Notes: generated by a model from the letters alone, not told the origin. A stretch of DNA of 36,492 nucleotides from an uncultured Verrucomicrobiota bacterium (GCA_938003985.1 CALKWZ010000064.1:1-36492), one strand, 5' to 3'; positions 7,785 through 16,737 are shown, counted from the stretch's first letter. Program-made: numbers and translations.

Positions 7785-10309
7785 CGCCACTCGTGCTTGG
7801 GATATTTCCGGCGCAGTTCCTGCTTGATGCGCGGATAGTGGTCGCGCCAGAAACCGGGGAGATCCTTGGTGATCTGCACGGGGCGCTGGCTGGGGGCCAG
7901 CACGTGGATCACCAGCGGCACGCGGCCCGCCGCCAGCGCCGGCAGCGCTTCCACGCCGAACAGTTCCTGGATGCGCGCGGAGACGTAGGGCTCCGCCGCG
8001 CCGTCGTACTGCACCTTGACGGCGCGGCCGTTGGCGAGCGTCACGCGCTCGGGCGCGTGTTTCTCGATGAGCGCGATCTGGGCGGGAGAGAGCAGCGACT
8101 TCACCGCGTGGAGCACCGGGCGGTCCTTGATTTCCTTGTAGGAAACCGCCCCGTGGCAGATCTGCTGGATCAGCAGTTCGCGCTCGGCCTCGCCGTAGGC
8201 CGGAAGTTCCCAGTCGGGACAGGCCTGGGCCAGCAGGTTCACGCGCGCGATCCACTGGTCCACCGCGCGGTCCCATTCCTTCAGGACGCATTCGCCGGAC
8301 AGGACGGCCTTGGCCAGCAACCGCGCGGCTTCCTCCGCCGGCGGCGGATCCAGCGGGCGGGTTTCGAGCGCCAGGTCGCGGAACACGACCTCGCGGCGGG
8401 CGACGGCGCGCTTGGCGGCGGCATCCCACTCGACGGCGACGCGTTCGGAAAAGTCGTCGGGGAACAGCTCGCGCAGCCATTCCTCGCGGATGGCGGTGGC
8501 CTGGGTCAGCAGGACGTTGACTTCGCCGTCGCCGCGGCCGATCTCGTGGATTTCGTTGGCGACGAGCAGGGACGCTTCGTCGGCGACGGATTCGCGGGCG
8601 AGTTCGCCGCGCCGCTTGTGGACGAGGTCGCAGCGCAGCGTGCCGCGGTCGAGGCGGCGGGCGACCTGGTCGGAGAATCCGGCGAGGACGCACTTGGCGA
8701 TGTCCGCGTCTTCGGGCGGGGCGGACTCGATGGGCACCCGTTGCGATTCGGCGATGTGGAGAAAGCGTTCCCAGAGCGGGCCGACCTGGCGGGCCGCGCC
8801 GGCATGGATGCCGAGGCGCCGGCAGCGGTCGAGGTCGAAGCGGTTCTGGCGGGCGTAGTTCCACGCGCGCATGAGCACGAGCAGATCCGAGCCGTCCGCG
8901 CCGAGCAGGTCGCGGCGCTGGTCCGCGGCGCCCTTGCCGGCGTTGCGCACGAGCAGCGGCCGGCCTTGGGCGATGGCGGCGATGAGGGCGACGGGTTTCA
9001 CGGCGCCGCGTTCGCCGGCGGCCAGCAGCATGCGGGCGTAGCGCGGATGGACGGGAAACGACAGCATGCGCAGGCCCAGCGGCGTGGGCGCGCCGGCGGC
9101 GTCGAGCGCGCCGAGGTCGCGCAGCAAGGTCAGCGCGCGCTCGAGCGCCCGGGGTTCGGGCGGCTCCAGCCACGGATAGGCGGCGACGTCGCGCACGCCC
9201 AGCGCCTTGAGCGTCAGCAGGATTTCCGCCGGATCGATGCGCTTGATCTCGGGCAGGTCGTGGCCCGCGCGGCCGGCGTGCTCGTGCTCCGTCCAGAGGC
9301 GGATGGCGCGGCCGGGCGCGGTGCGGCCCGCCCGGCCGGCGCGCTGGTCGGCGGAGGCGCGGGAAATATTCTCGACCAGCAACGTGTTGATCCCGCGCCA
9401 CGGATCGAAGCGCGCGACGCGCGCGAGGCCGGAATCGATCACCAGCCGGATGCCGTCGATGGTCAGCGACGTTTCGGCGACGTTGGTGGCCACGACGATT
9501 TTCCGGCGGTCGTAGCGGGCGACGGCGGCATCCTGGTCGTTGGGCGGCAGTTCGCCGTGCAGCGGCAGGAGCAGCGCGCCCTTGGCGGCGGACGTCTGGC
9601 GCAGGGCGTCGAGCGTGCGCTGGATCTCGTAGGCGCCGGGCATGAAGATCAGCGCGTCGCCCGGCTCGCGGTCCTCGCGGACGGCGCGCTCGTAGGCGGC
9701 CGCGGCGGCATCCCACGGGGTGTCGTGGTCGGGATGCAGGGGCTTGGCGAGGTGCTCGATCGCGACGGGGAAAGTACGGCCTTCGGACCGGACGATTTCG
9801 CACGGCTCGAGGTAGGGCTGCAGCAGGCGGACGTCGAGCGTGGCCGACATCACGATCAGCAGCAGGTCCGGCCGCGTGGTTTTCTGGAGCTGGAGCGCCT
9901 GCGCGAGGGTGACGTCGCCGTAGACGTGGCGCTCGTGGAATTCGTCGAACAGGATCGCGGAGATGCCGGGCAGGGCGGGCTGCGAGAGCATCTGGCGCAG
10001 CAGGATGCCCTCGGTCTCGAAATGGATGCGGGTGTCGGGGCCGCAGACGGACTCGAAGCGGATCTGGTAGCCGACTTCGCCGCCGAGGGGCACGCCGCGT
10101 TCCTCGGCGACGCGCTTGGCCAGCAGGCGCGTGGCGAGGCGGCGGGGCTGGAGCACGACGGCCTTGCCCGTGCCCAGCGCGCCCAGATCCAGCAGCATCT
10201 GCGGCACCTGCGTGGATTTGCCCGAACCCGTCGGCGCGGTCAGGATGATCCGCCGCGAGCGCTTCAGCGCGGCGGCGAGATCGTTGCGGATGGCGTGGAT
10301 GGGCAACAT
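7781..10309 (-). CDS. hrpB: ATP-dependent RNA helicase HrpB
   Basis: This 842-residue DEAH-family helicase has Walker A LTAPTGSGKST near residues 24-33, the Walker B variant DEFHER near residue 122, motif III SATLD, motif V TNVAETSLTI and motif VI RAGRAGRTAPG. The helicase-associated region and an HrpB-type C-terminal region follow, with HVLAPSQRPVQITKDLPGFW and ending KYPKHEW. The last segment is characteristic of HrpB. The cellular role is poorly defined. I chose the ATG at 10309 because MLPIHAIRNDL aligns with usual HrpB starts. A GTG at 10321 is also open but would sit inside a possible -10 (TATCGT, 10320-10325). Confidence 0.93.
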   Translation of the reverse strand: MLPIHAIRNDLAAALKRSRRIILTAPTGSGKSTQVPQMLLDLGALGTGKAVVLQPRRLATRLLAKRVAEERGVPLGGEVGYQIRFESVCGPDTRIHFETEGILLRQMLSQPALPGISAILFDEFHERHVYGDVTLAQALQLQKTTRPDLLLIVMSATLDVRLLQPYLEPCEIVRSEGRTFPVAIEHLAKPLHPDHDTPWDAAAAAYERAVREDREPGDALIFMPGAYEIQRTLDALRQTSAAKGALLLPLHGELPPNDQDAAVARYDRRKIVVATNVAETSLTIDGIRLVIDSGLARVARFDPWRGINTLLVENISRASADQRAGRAGRTAPGRAIRLWTEHEHAGRAGHDLPEIKRIDPAEILLTLKALGVRDVAAYPWLEPPEPRALERALTLLRDLGALDAAGAPTPLGLRMLSFPVHPRYARMLLAAGERGAVKPVALIAAIAQGRPLLVRNAGKGAADQRRDLLGADGSDLLVLMRAWNYARQNRFDLDRCRRLGIHAGAARQVGPLWERFLHIAESQRVPIESAPPEDADIAKCVLAGFSDQVARRLDRGTLRCDLVHKRRGELARESVADEASLLVANEIHEIGRGDGEVNVLLTQATAIREEWLRELFPDDFSERVAVEWDAAAKRAVARREVVFRDLALETRPLDPPPAEEAARLLAKAVLSGECVLKEWDRAVDQWIARVNLLAQACPDWELPAYGEAERELLIQQICHGAVSYKEIKDRPVLHAVKSLLSPAQIALIEKHAPERVTLANGRAVKVQYDGAAEPYVSARIQELFGVEALPALAAGRVPLVIHVLAPSQRPVQITKDLPGFWRDHYPRIKQELRRKYPKHEWR

Positions 10310-10458
10310 GGAAACAGCCACGATAGCGCGGATTCGGATTCCGGAAAACCATTAAAATACCGTAAGCCGGATGAAAGATCCGAACAGGCATCATGCAATA
10401 TCATGAGGGGGAACGGGATCGATGGGGCTCCGGTTCGAGGCCGGATTGGGAAGCGGGC

Positions 10459-10488
10459 TTGACCGCAAAAAATTCCGGGAGCTACGAT
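10459..10488 (+). promoter_or_regulatory. Candidate promoter for the two-gene surface-protein unit
   Basis: TTGACC (10459-10464), 18 bp and TACGAT (10483-10488) lie 31 bp before the start at 10520. The about 210-bp spacer from 10310 holds nothing else that I recognise. Confidence 0.5.
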
Positions 10489-10519
10489 AAACGACGGCGG
10501 AACACACGGCAGGTGCAAG

Positions 10520-11410
10520 ATGTCTTCACGCTGGTGGATTCTGTTCGGGGCGATGGGCGGCTGGGCGCTCGCGGCCGGGGGGAGCGACGTCATCGTCGGC
10601 GGCGGGGAATGGCAACTGGCCGGCGCCGTGGAATGCGATCGGCTGACCATCGAACCCGGCGCAACCCTGACCGGGAGCGGATACCTTGACGGCGACCTGC
10701 ACGTGGCGGGCGACGTGTCGCCGGGGCGCAACGGGACCGGAACGCAAACGGTCGGTGGTACCGTGGTGTTTGTTCCGGGCTCGCGCTTTCTCTGCGATGC
10801 GGCCGGCCACGAGGACCTTGATCGCCTGGCGGCCGCGGGAGCCGTCGGCGGCACCGCGGTCGTGCACGTCGTGCCCGCCTCCGGCGCGGTTCCGGTGGGG
10901 CAAATCATCGTTTCCGGCGCGGCGGCCAGCGACTATTCCGGGTTTACGGCGGCGGATGCTTCTGCGTGGCGGCTCGCGCCGACCAACAGCCTGGATCTGG
11001 CCCTGACCGATCTGCGCGGCGACACGGACGACGACGGACTGCCGGACTGGTGGGAGATGGCCTACTTCCAGAACGACCGCACGGCGGCTGCGCCCACCGG
11101 CAACCCGGACGGGGATCCGGCAGTGAATCGCGACGAGTACGGGGCAAACACGGATCCGGGCGACGGCGATTCGTTCCTGCACCTGACCGCCATCCGCCGC
11201 GCGGACACGGATGCGCCCGTCCTGACCTGGACCACGGCCGCCGGCCGGCGCTATGCCGTCATCCGCAGCACGAACCTGGTCCTTCCCGGCGCGGCGGCCA
11301 CCAGCGCCGTGGTGACGGCCTATGCGCAGCCGCAGAACGTCTGGACCGGCGCCGTCGCGGGCAGCCGGACCGTCTTGTATTGGATCACCGCGGAGGAAAA
11401 CGTGCCTTGA
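10520..11410 (+). CDS. Secreted protein with autotransporter-type beta-strand repeat and calcium-binding motif
   Basis: The 296-residue product has a signal peptide (MSSRWWILFGAMGGWALAAG). Residues about 25-140 read as an autotransporter-associated beta-strand repeat: IEPGATLTGSGYLDGDLHVA, then VSPGRNGTGTQTV and GGTVVFVPGS. Such right-handed beta segments occur in adhesins and surface proteins. Near residues 170-175 is DTDDDGLPDWWE, with a second acidic stretch DGDPAVNRDEYGANTDPGDG, resembling thrombospondin type 3 or dockerin-like calcium-binding loops. The C-terminal ~75 residues form a small beta domain (YAVIRSTNLV) common in secreted PVC-group proteins. There is no outer-membrane barrel or visible sorting signal. 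It is followed 22 bp later by the repeat protein at 11433. Confidence 0.8.
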   Translation: MSSRWWILFGAMGGWALAAGGSDVIVGGGEWQLAGAVECDRLTIEPGATLTGSGYLDGDLHVAGDVSPGRNGTGTQTVGGTVVFVPGSRFLCDAAGHEDLDRLAAAGAVGGTAVVHVVPASGAVPVGQIIVSGAAASDYSGFTAADASAWRLAPTNSLDLALTDLRGDTDDDGLPDWWEMAYFQNDRTAAAPTGNPDGDPAVNRDEYGANTDPGDGDSFLHLTAIRRADTDAPVLTWTTAAGRRYAVIRSTNLVLPGAAATSAVVTAYAQPQNVWTGAVAGSRTVLYWITAEENVP

Positions 11411-11432
11411 AGCGGCACAAGGAGAGGGCGCC

Positions 11433-13262
11433 ATGAAAAGAACGCTTGCGACGTGGATCGGCGGGGCCTTGGCCGTTCTGGCCGCGTCGGCCGGCGACGT
11501 CCAGGTGGTGCTCGACAGCACCAACGGCGCCAGCGCCTTCCGGGTGCTGGATGCCGACAGCAACGTCGTTCTGGACGTCGAGTCCGGCGCGAATCTCCGT
11601 TTGGGACGGGTTTCGTTGTCGCACCAGTTGGATCAGTATCAGTGGGAGTTCTTCAGGGAAACGCATATCAATCCACCCGAAAGCGTCTGGCAGTCTTTCA
11701 CCGTCGGTTTGAACGGCCGCTTGAGCCGGATTTCCTGGTGGAACAACAATTATGAGGGCAACGTGGATTCCGGCCGGATTCAGATCCGCGCCGGGGAAGG
11801 CCCGACCGGCGCCATTCTATGGTCCAAGGACATGACGTGGAATGAATACTGGCCGCAGATCGATGTCGACAGCAACCTCGTCGTGTCTGCCGGGGAGGTC
11901 TTCACCATCGAAGTGCTCGCAACCATTGAAACCGTGCGCCCCGGCTATGCGGAAGGAAACCCCTATTCCCGGGGCTTGTCTTCCGAAGGTCCGGACATCG
12001 ACTTCCTGTTTGCGACGTACGTTTCCTCGTTGAACACCAATATGGCGCTGGTTTCCGTTCCGAGCGGAAACCTGGGGGTGGGGGTGGAGCCGACGCCGAC
12101 CTCCGAACGGTTGACGGTGGCCGGCAACGCCGTGGTCACCGGCAGCGTCGCGGCGGCTTCGTTTGCGGGCAACGGAGGCGGCTTAACCGACATTGGCAGC
12201 GTGTCGCTGGCCGATGGCGCGGTCACGACCGCCAAACTCGCGGCCGGAGCGGTGACCTCTTCCAAAATCGCGGCCGGGGCGGTGCAGAGCTCCCATCTGG
12301 CTACCTTCGCGGTCACCTCCAACAAAATCACGTGGGGCGACGTGCACGCGGAAGCGCTGGCGGACGGCGCGGTCACGGCCGCCAAGATCGCCGTCGGCGC
12401 GGTGGGCACGGCGGCGCTGGCCAACGACGCGGTGGACGCTTCGAAAATCGCCCCGAATGCGGTGGGGCCGACCGAACTGAACGACGGCACGGTGTCGTCG
12501 TCGAAGCTGGCCTCGGTTTCCGTGGGCACGGCCCACTTGATGGGCGGCGCGGTCACGTCGGGGAAAATCGCCGACAATGCCGTGTTCGCCCAGCATCTCG
12601 TCGGCGAAGCGGTGACCACCGCGAAACTGGGGACCTTCGCCGTGACCGCCGACAAAATCGCCAACGACGCGGTGACCACGGCGAAGCTCACGAACGGGGC
12701 CGTGACCGCCGTCAAACTGGCCAACGACGCGGTGACCACGGCCAAACTCACGAACGAGGTCGTGACCACGGAAAAACTGGCCGCCAACGCCGTCACGGCC
12801 GAGAAGCTGGCGGATGGCGCCTTCTTGGCCGAACTGGCGGACGACGACGGCAGCGGATCCGGCCTGGATGCCGACTTGCTGGACGGGTTGCAGGCCGGGG
12901 CCTTCGCCCGCATCCAGGCCGGCGGGTTGATCCCTTCCGGCACGAATGTCGTCATCTATCCGCCGCATTTCATTCCCTTCACGCTGCAGATCGGCTGCGA
13001 ATGGCCCCACGAGGGCGGCGTGGCTTCGCTCTTCGGGTTCGAGAACAGCAATCACATCAGCGTGACCTTCCAGGCCTACCATGGCGACGGCACCAGCACC
13101 AACGGCGGGACCGAGGCCCAATATGGCACCGCGGCCACGTTGCTGAATTTCGGATCCGGAAGCTGCCAGTATTCGTTGCGCTGCCGGGGATCAGGCCTCA
13201 CCGGCTTGGAGCTGTCCACCGCCGGCAGCACCCTGGGCGCCTACTACCGGTTGATTTACTGA
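11433..13262 (+). CDS. Secreted tail-fibre-like protein with twenty 10-residue repeats
   Basis: The 609-residue product has a signal peptide (MKRTLATWIGGALAVLAASA). Residues about 21-210 form a beta-rich head. Then LTVAGNAVVTGSVAAASFAG and NGGGLTDIG appear, a segment seen in many phage-tail and surface-fibre proteins. Residues 261-460 are about twenty uninterrupted 10-residue repeats with consensus [DN]-G-A-V-T-[TS]-[AS]-K-[LI]-A. The motif GLDADLLDGLQAGAF follows, then a C-terminal globular domain of about 125 residues ending AYYRLIY. This architecture suggests a trimeric fibre on the cell surface, with the last domain as receptor-binding tip. The role is inference. GGAGAGG lies just before the ATG. 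Confidence 0.82.
   Translation: MKRTLATWIGGALAVLAASAGDVQVVLDSTNGASAFRVLDADSNVVLDVESGANLRLGRVSLSHQLDQYQWEFFRETHINPPESVWQSFTVGLNGRLSRISWWNNNYEGNVDSGRIQIRAGEGPTGAILWSKDMTWNEYWPQIDVDSNLVVSAGEVFTIEVLATIETVRPGYAEGNPYSRGLSSEGPDIDFLFATYVSSLNTNMALVSVPSGNLGVGVEPTPTSERLTVAGNAVVTGSVAAASFAGNGGGLTDIGSVSLADGAVTTAKLAAGAVTSSKIAAGAVQSSHLATFAVTSNKITWGDVHAEALADGAVTAAKIAVGAVGTAALANDAVDASKIAPNAVGPTELNDGTVSSSKLASVSVGTAHLMGGAVTSGKIADNAVFAQHLVGEAVTTAKLGTFAVTADKIANDAVTTAKLTNGAVTAVKLANDAVTTAKLTNEVVTTEKLAANAVTAEKLADGAFLAELADDDGSGSGLDADLLDGLQAGAFARIQAGGLIPSGTNVVIYPPHFIPFTLQIGCEWPHEGGVASLFGFENSNHISVTFQAYHGDGTSTNGGTEAQYGTAATLLNFGSGSCQYSLRCRGSGLTGLELSTAGSTLGAYYRLIY
12213..12812 (+). repeat. In-frame 30-bp tandem repeats, 20 units
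   Basis: Twenty consecutive 30-bp units encode the 10-residue fibre repeats. Units are diverged at the DNA level but keep the exact period with no insertion or deletion. Late units such as NDAVTTAKLT, NGAVTAVKLA and NDAVTTAKLT are the most alike, which points to recent unit duplication. Confidence 0.9.
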
Positions 13263-13374
13263 GCCGTGCCCCGCGGCCCGCCGTGGCTTCGGCGAGGGCG
13301 GGGCCGGATCGGGCTTGCCACGCGGCGGGAAACGGCGAAACTGGCGGACGAACGCTCGCGTTCGGGAGAAGACC

Positions 13375-14214
13375 ATGAAAAGACGCATTCGGATGCTGAC
13401 GCTGGTCGTCCACGCCACGGCGCTGCTGGTGGCCTTGGCGGCCGGGCTGGTGGTGGTGGGCATTTTCAACGAATCGCTGGATTGGGACCTCTTCGGTCCG
13501 AAGCTGGAGGCGATCCTGGTCGGGGTGTTCGGCGGGAGCATTGCGCTGGCGGCGGCGGGGGTGGCGCTGACGGTCGTGCTGGGCATCCAGGAAATCGTGC
13601 GCGCGTTCCGGGCGCTGCCGAAGGCCAAAGGCGCGGAGGACGCGGACGCCGCGCCGGAGGCCACGCGCTGGGGCTACGCGCGGGCCATGACGTGCATACT
13701 GGTTGGATTCGCCGTGCTGGTCGGGGCGCTGGCGCTGGCGAACGGACGCGTGCTGGCGCACCGCACGGCGACCTTCAAGAAAATCGCGGCCGAGCAGGTC
13801 GGGAATTTCGAGCCCAAGCTGGCCGCGCGGGTCGCGGCGCTGGGCGCGCCGCCGCGCAGCGCCGTGGACAAGGAGCTCTACGACCTGATCCGGACGCTGG
13901 ACGGCCTGTCGTTCGTGCAGCGCGGCACGCTCTACGTGCCCGATCCCGAGGACCCGGCGGCGCTGTGGGGCTACACGGCCTGGCGGGACTACAAGACGGA
14001 AGACGGCTTCGCGCGGTTTTTCGTGGCGAAGGATTTCGAAAAGGCCATGGCGGCCGCGCTGCGGGGCGAAAGCGCCGAACTGGACCGGCTCAACGCCGGG
14101 AAGGACTTCACGCTCTACCGCGTGCTCCGCGACGGCGCCGGTCAACCCGTCGGCGTGCTGCGCATCGACGGCAATTCCCGCGAAAATTTCCGGGAATATC
14201 GCCTGGGATCGTAG
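13375..14214 (+). CDS. Membrane protein of unknown function with C-terminal periplasmic domain
   Basis: The 279-residue product has hydrophobic segments near residues 7-30, 43-70 and 100-120. A soluble domain of about 155 residues follows, starting ANGRVLAHRTATFKKIAAEQ and including LYDLIRTLDGLSFVQRGTLY and FTLYRVLRDGAGQPVGVLRI, then DGNSRENF. The pattern of two or three helices and then a beta-rich extracytoplasmic part resembles sensor-like modules, but I recognise no family and see no catalytic motif. GGGAGAAG lies 3 nt before the ATG at 13375. It is 112 bp downstream of the fibre gene and ends at a degraded palindromic repeat. Confidence 0.72.
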   Translation: MKRRIRMLTLVVHATALLVALAAGLVVVGIFNESLDWDLFGPKLEAILVGVFGGSIALAAAGVALTVVLGIQEIVRAFRALPKAKGAEDADAAPEATRWGYARAMTCILVGFAVLVGALALANGRVLAHRTATFKKIAAEQVGNFEPKLAARVAALGAPPRSAVDKELYDLIRTLDGLSFVQRGTLYVPDPEDPAALWGYTAWRDYKTEDGFARFFVAKDFEKAMAAALRGESAELDRLNAGKDFTLYRVLRDGAGQPVGVLRIDGNSRENFREYRLGS

Positions 14215-14378
14215 TTTTACGTGGAACGGAAATAGCCGAGTGCCGAGCCCAAGTCCCGCGGATGCGGGACGCCGGGCGAACGCGAGGTCTATAGCGCCGC
14301 GCTTGGCGCGGCGAGCGAGCGAGGCTTCGCGAGCGTAGCGGCCAAAACTTTGGGGGCGTTTTACGTACGACGTAAAAC
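14214..14378. repeat. Intergenic palindrome cluster (GTTTTACGT-bounded)
   Basis: This spacer begins with a degraded copy (GTTTTACGT at 14214-14222, then GGAACGGAAAT). It ends with an intact palindrome at 14358-14378 (arms GTTTTACGT and ACGTAAAAC around ACG). Between are two perfect hairpins: GTCCCGC/GCGGGAC (14253-14270, loop GGAT) and GCCGCGC/GCGCGGC (14296-14312, loop TTG). The convergent genes on both sides stop at its edges, so it may terminate transcription both ways or be a miniature repeat element. Confidence 0.7.
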
Positions 14379-15968
14379 TCAGTTCAGCTTGATCCAGCCG
14401 ATGGTGTGCAGGAAGGCGACGAGGACCGCGACGGGGGAGATGAAGCGGATGAAGAGGCCCCACAGCGAGGCGAGGGTCAGCACGTGCACCTGCGAGTTGT
14501 GGGAGGGGTCGTCCTTGAGGCCCGCGAGCAGGCTCAGCAGATGGACGTCGCCGAAATTGCTGGAGCCGTGGCGGATTTCGTCGAGGGCGTGCTTGGTGCC
14601 CCAGACCCAGCCGGTGAAGAGGGAAATGAACAACCCGCCCAGCGGCAGCAGCCAGTTGGAGGACAGGTTGTCCATGACGTCGAAGAAGGAGCCTTTGACG
14701 GAGCCGAAGGTCTTCGCGAGCAACGCATGGAGGGGTTCGAGGCGCGACCAGTCGGCGACGCTGACGGCGCAGAAGGCGCCGAGCACGAAGATGGCGCCGC
14801 CGAAGACGACGGCGGCCTGATGCCGCTTCCAGCCGCGCTCGTCGACGAAGTAGGCGGTGACGACTTCCAGCAGGCTGATGCCGGAGGTCAGCGCGGCGAT
14901 CAGCAGCAGCACGAAGAACAAAAACGCCCAGAAGGTTCCGAGCGGAATCTGGTGGAAAACGGTGGGCAGGACCTGGAAGACGAGGCCGGGGCCGGCGTCG
15001 GGGCCGAAGCCCTGCGCGAAGACGGCCGGGAAGATGGCCAGGCCGGCCATGAGGGCGATGAGGGTGTCGAGGCCCACGACGGAAAGCGTGGCGGAGAACA
15101 GGTTTTCCTTGCGGTCGATGTAGCTGCCGTAGGTGATCATGGCGCCCATGCCGAGGGAGAGCGAGAAGAACGCGTGGCCGAGGGCGATCAGCACGCTGCC
15201 GGCGTTGATCTTGGAAAAGTCGGGCGTGAGATAGAAGCGGACGCCGGCCATGGCGCCGGGCAGGGTCAGGCTGCGGACGATGAGCGCCAGGATGATGAAG
15301 AACAGCACCGGCATGAGGATCTTCGACCAGCGCTCGATGCCGGATTTGACGCCCTTGTAGACGATCAGGACGCACAGGACCATGAAGACGAAATGGCAGC
15401 CGACGGCCCAGGCGGGATCGACGATGAAATGGTTGAAATGCTCCTTGGCGGCGGCGACGGTGGCGAAATCGAGCTGGCCGGAGACGGCTTTCCAGACGTA
15501 GCCGACGGTCCAGCCGGCGACGACGCTGTAGAAGGACAGGATCGTGAAGCCCGCGACGACGCCCATGGCGCCGACGAGAACCCAGCCATAGCGGAACACG
15601 AGCAGGCCGAGGCCGACGAGGATGGCGCCCCACCCCCAGCACCGGAACAGCAACAGGAAGATGCCGGCCAGCAGCACGCCCAGGCCGACGAGATGGGCCA
15701 GCACGGAGGTCTGCGGGGCCAGCGCCTTGAACGCGCCGACGGGATTGCGCTGGGTGTGGCGCCCGAGCGCGAATTCGCAGATCATCACCGGCGCGCCGAT
15801 GATGGCGATGCACAGCAGGTAGACCAGCACGAAGGCCCCGCCGCCGTTTTCGCCGACGATGTAGGAGAATTTCCAGATGTTGCCCAGGCCGATGGCCGAG
15901 CCGGCCGCGGCGAGGACGAGTCCCCACGCGCCGCTCCAATGTTCCCGGGACGCCGTCGCGTTGTCCAT
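14379..15968 (-). CDS. SLC6/NSS-family sodium-dependent amino-acid transporter
   Basis: The 529-residue product has about 12 hydrophobic segments. Its N-terminus has the NSS signature SGAWGLVLAAAGSAIGLGNI, then WKFSYIVGENGGGAFVLVYL (TM1-TM2), which forms the sodium and substrate site around the unwound TM1. ICEFALGRHTQRNPVGAFKA is the conserved loop after TM2. AFFSLSLGMGAMITYGSY is the TM6 region. Length and features fit the LeuT-like bacterial branch, which imports amino acids with Na+. The substrate cannot be assigned. AAGGAGG lies just before the ATG. A possible promoter on the minus strand is TTGCCC (16015-16020), 18 bp, TAGGCT (15991-15996). Confidence 0.93.
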   Translation of the reverse strand: MDNATASREHWSGAWGLVLAAAGSAIGLGNIWKFSYIVGENGGGAFVLVYLLCIAIIGAPVMICEFALGRHTQRNPVGAFKALAPQTSVLAHLVGLGVLLAGIFLLLFRCWGWGAILVGLGLLVFRYGWVLVGAMGVVAGFTILSFYSVVAGWTVGYVWKAVSGQLDFATVAAAKEHFNHFIVDPAWAVGCHFVFMVLCVLIVYKGVKSGIERWSKILMPVLFFIILALIVRSLTLPGAMAGVRFYLTPDFSKINAGSVLIALGHAFFSLSLGMGAMITYGSYIDRKENLFSATLSVVGLDTLIALMAGLAIFPAVFAQGFGPDAGPGLVFQVLPTVFHQIPLGTFWAFLFFVLLLIAALTSGISLLEVVTAYFVDERGWKRHQAAVVFGGAIFVLGAFCAVSVADWSRLEPLHALLAKTFGSVKGSFFDVMDNLSSNWLLPLGGLFISLFTGWVWGTKHALDEIRHGSSNFGDVHLLSLLAGLKDDPSHNSQVHVLTLASLWGLFIRFISPVAVLVAFLHTIGWIKLN

Positions 15969-15990
15969 GGTGCCTCCTTGGTCGAGCCAA

Positions 15991-16020
15991 AGCCTAGCGG
16001 ATGGCCGGGGCGGGGGGCAA
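15991..16020 (-). promoter_or_regulatory. Candidate promoter for the SLC6-type transporter gene
   Basis: Read on the minus strand, TTGCCC (16015-16020) is followed by 18 bp and TAGGCT (15991-15996), 22 bp before the start codon. TAGGCT recurs as a -10-like element before the genes at 4793 and 17251. Confidence 0.4.
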
Positions 16021-16045
16021 GCGGGAGCTGGAGGAAAATGCGGCG

Positions 16046-16678
16046 TCAGCCGTCCATCCAGAGGCCGCCGGTGGCCGCGAGCCAGTCGGCGACGCGGTCC
16101 GCGGCGGCCGGAACGTCGTTGTCGGACAGGTCGAGCCGGAGCACGGGCAAAACGGATTCGGCGACGAGGCGGTCGAGGAGTTCCTGCTCGCGGACGAAGA
16201 GGGAGAGATCGTCGTACTGGTCGGGCTTGCCGGAGACCTTCAGGCGCAAGGCGCGGGCGGCGGCGAAGGACTCGGGCGAGCGGACGCAGTAGACGAGCCG
16301 GAAGTTGAGGGGGCGCAGGCGCTCTTCGAGCCAGCGGAAATCGTAGTCCTTGCCGCGGGCCATGAGCTGGAACATGCGGGTGGAGAGATGGAAGCGGTCG
16401 ACGATCCAGGAGTAGTAGCGCTGGAGCTCGAAGAGGCGCGCCCAGGTCGCATACGTTTCCAGCGCCTGCGCTTCCTCGTGCGGCTCGAAGTTGATGAGGC
16501 CGCGGCCCCAGGGGAAGTTGGTGAAGGCGCACCATTCGCCGGACACGAGCGGCGAGTGGTAGCGGTAGCGGCGGGGCCCGACGATGCGCGGATGCTCGTT
16601 GAGCGCGAAGGCGAGGTCGGTCTTGAAGGTCAGCCGCGTGCCTTCGAGGATGATCTTCGGCGTGAGCTTGTGTCCCAT
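16046..16678 (-). CDS. P-loop nucleotide-kinase-like protein with an altered Walker A motif
   Basis: The 210-residue product begins MGHKLTPKIILEGTRLTFKT, then DLAFALNEHP, the position and context of a thymidylate/deoxynucleoside-kinase P loop. In place of GxxxxGK[ST] it has GTRLTFKT, with Phe where the second Gly should be. WIVDRFHLSTRMFQL resembles the DRxx motif of such kinases. RLVYCVRSPESFAAARALRL resembles their LID region, and the C-terminal VLPVLRLDLSDNDVPAAADR resembles the late segment of the fold. It could be a divergent kinase or a non-catalytic relative. A TAGGAT hexamer (16687-16692) lies 8 nt before the ATG, so the mRNA may be nearly leaderless. Confidence 0.65.
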   Translation of the reverse strand: MGHKLTPKIILEGTRLTFKTDLAFALNEHPRIVGPRRYRYHSPLVSGEWCAFTNFPWGRGLINFEPHEEAQALETYATWARLFELQRYYSWIVDRFHLSTRMFQLMARGKDYDFRWLEERLRPLNFRLVYCVRSPESFAAARALRLKVSGKPDQYDDLSLFVREQELLDRLVAESVLPVLRLDLSDNDVPAAADRVADWLAATGGLWMDG

Positions 16679-16707
16679 AGAAACCCATCCTAGCGCGGAC
16701 GCGCGGG

Positions 16708-16737
16708 TTGCGGAAGGGGAAAGGGGCATGCTAGAAT
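16708..16737 (+). promoter_or_regulatory. Candidate extended -10 promoter for folB
   Basis: TTGCGG (16708-16713), 18 bp and TAGAAT (16732-16737), preceded by TGC, lie 27 bp before the folB start. Confidence 0.5.

Noticed and set aside
5565..10394. A 1609-codon open frame on the minus strand across dnaG and hrpB
   Set aside because: It is antisense to dnaG and out of frame with hrpB, is extremely rich in Arg, Pro and Ala, and has no motif; such frames arise from third-position GC bias.
12213..12812. Non-coding repeat array
   Set aside because: The 30-bp units keep one open frame and a clear protein consensus, so they are coding repeats.
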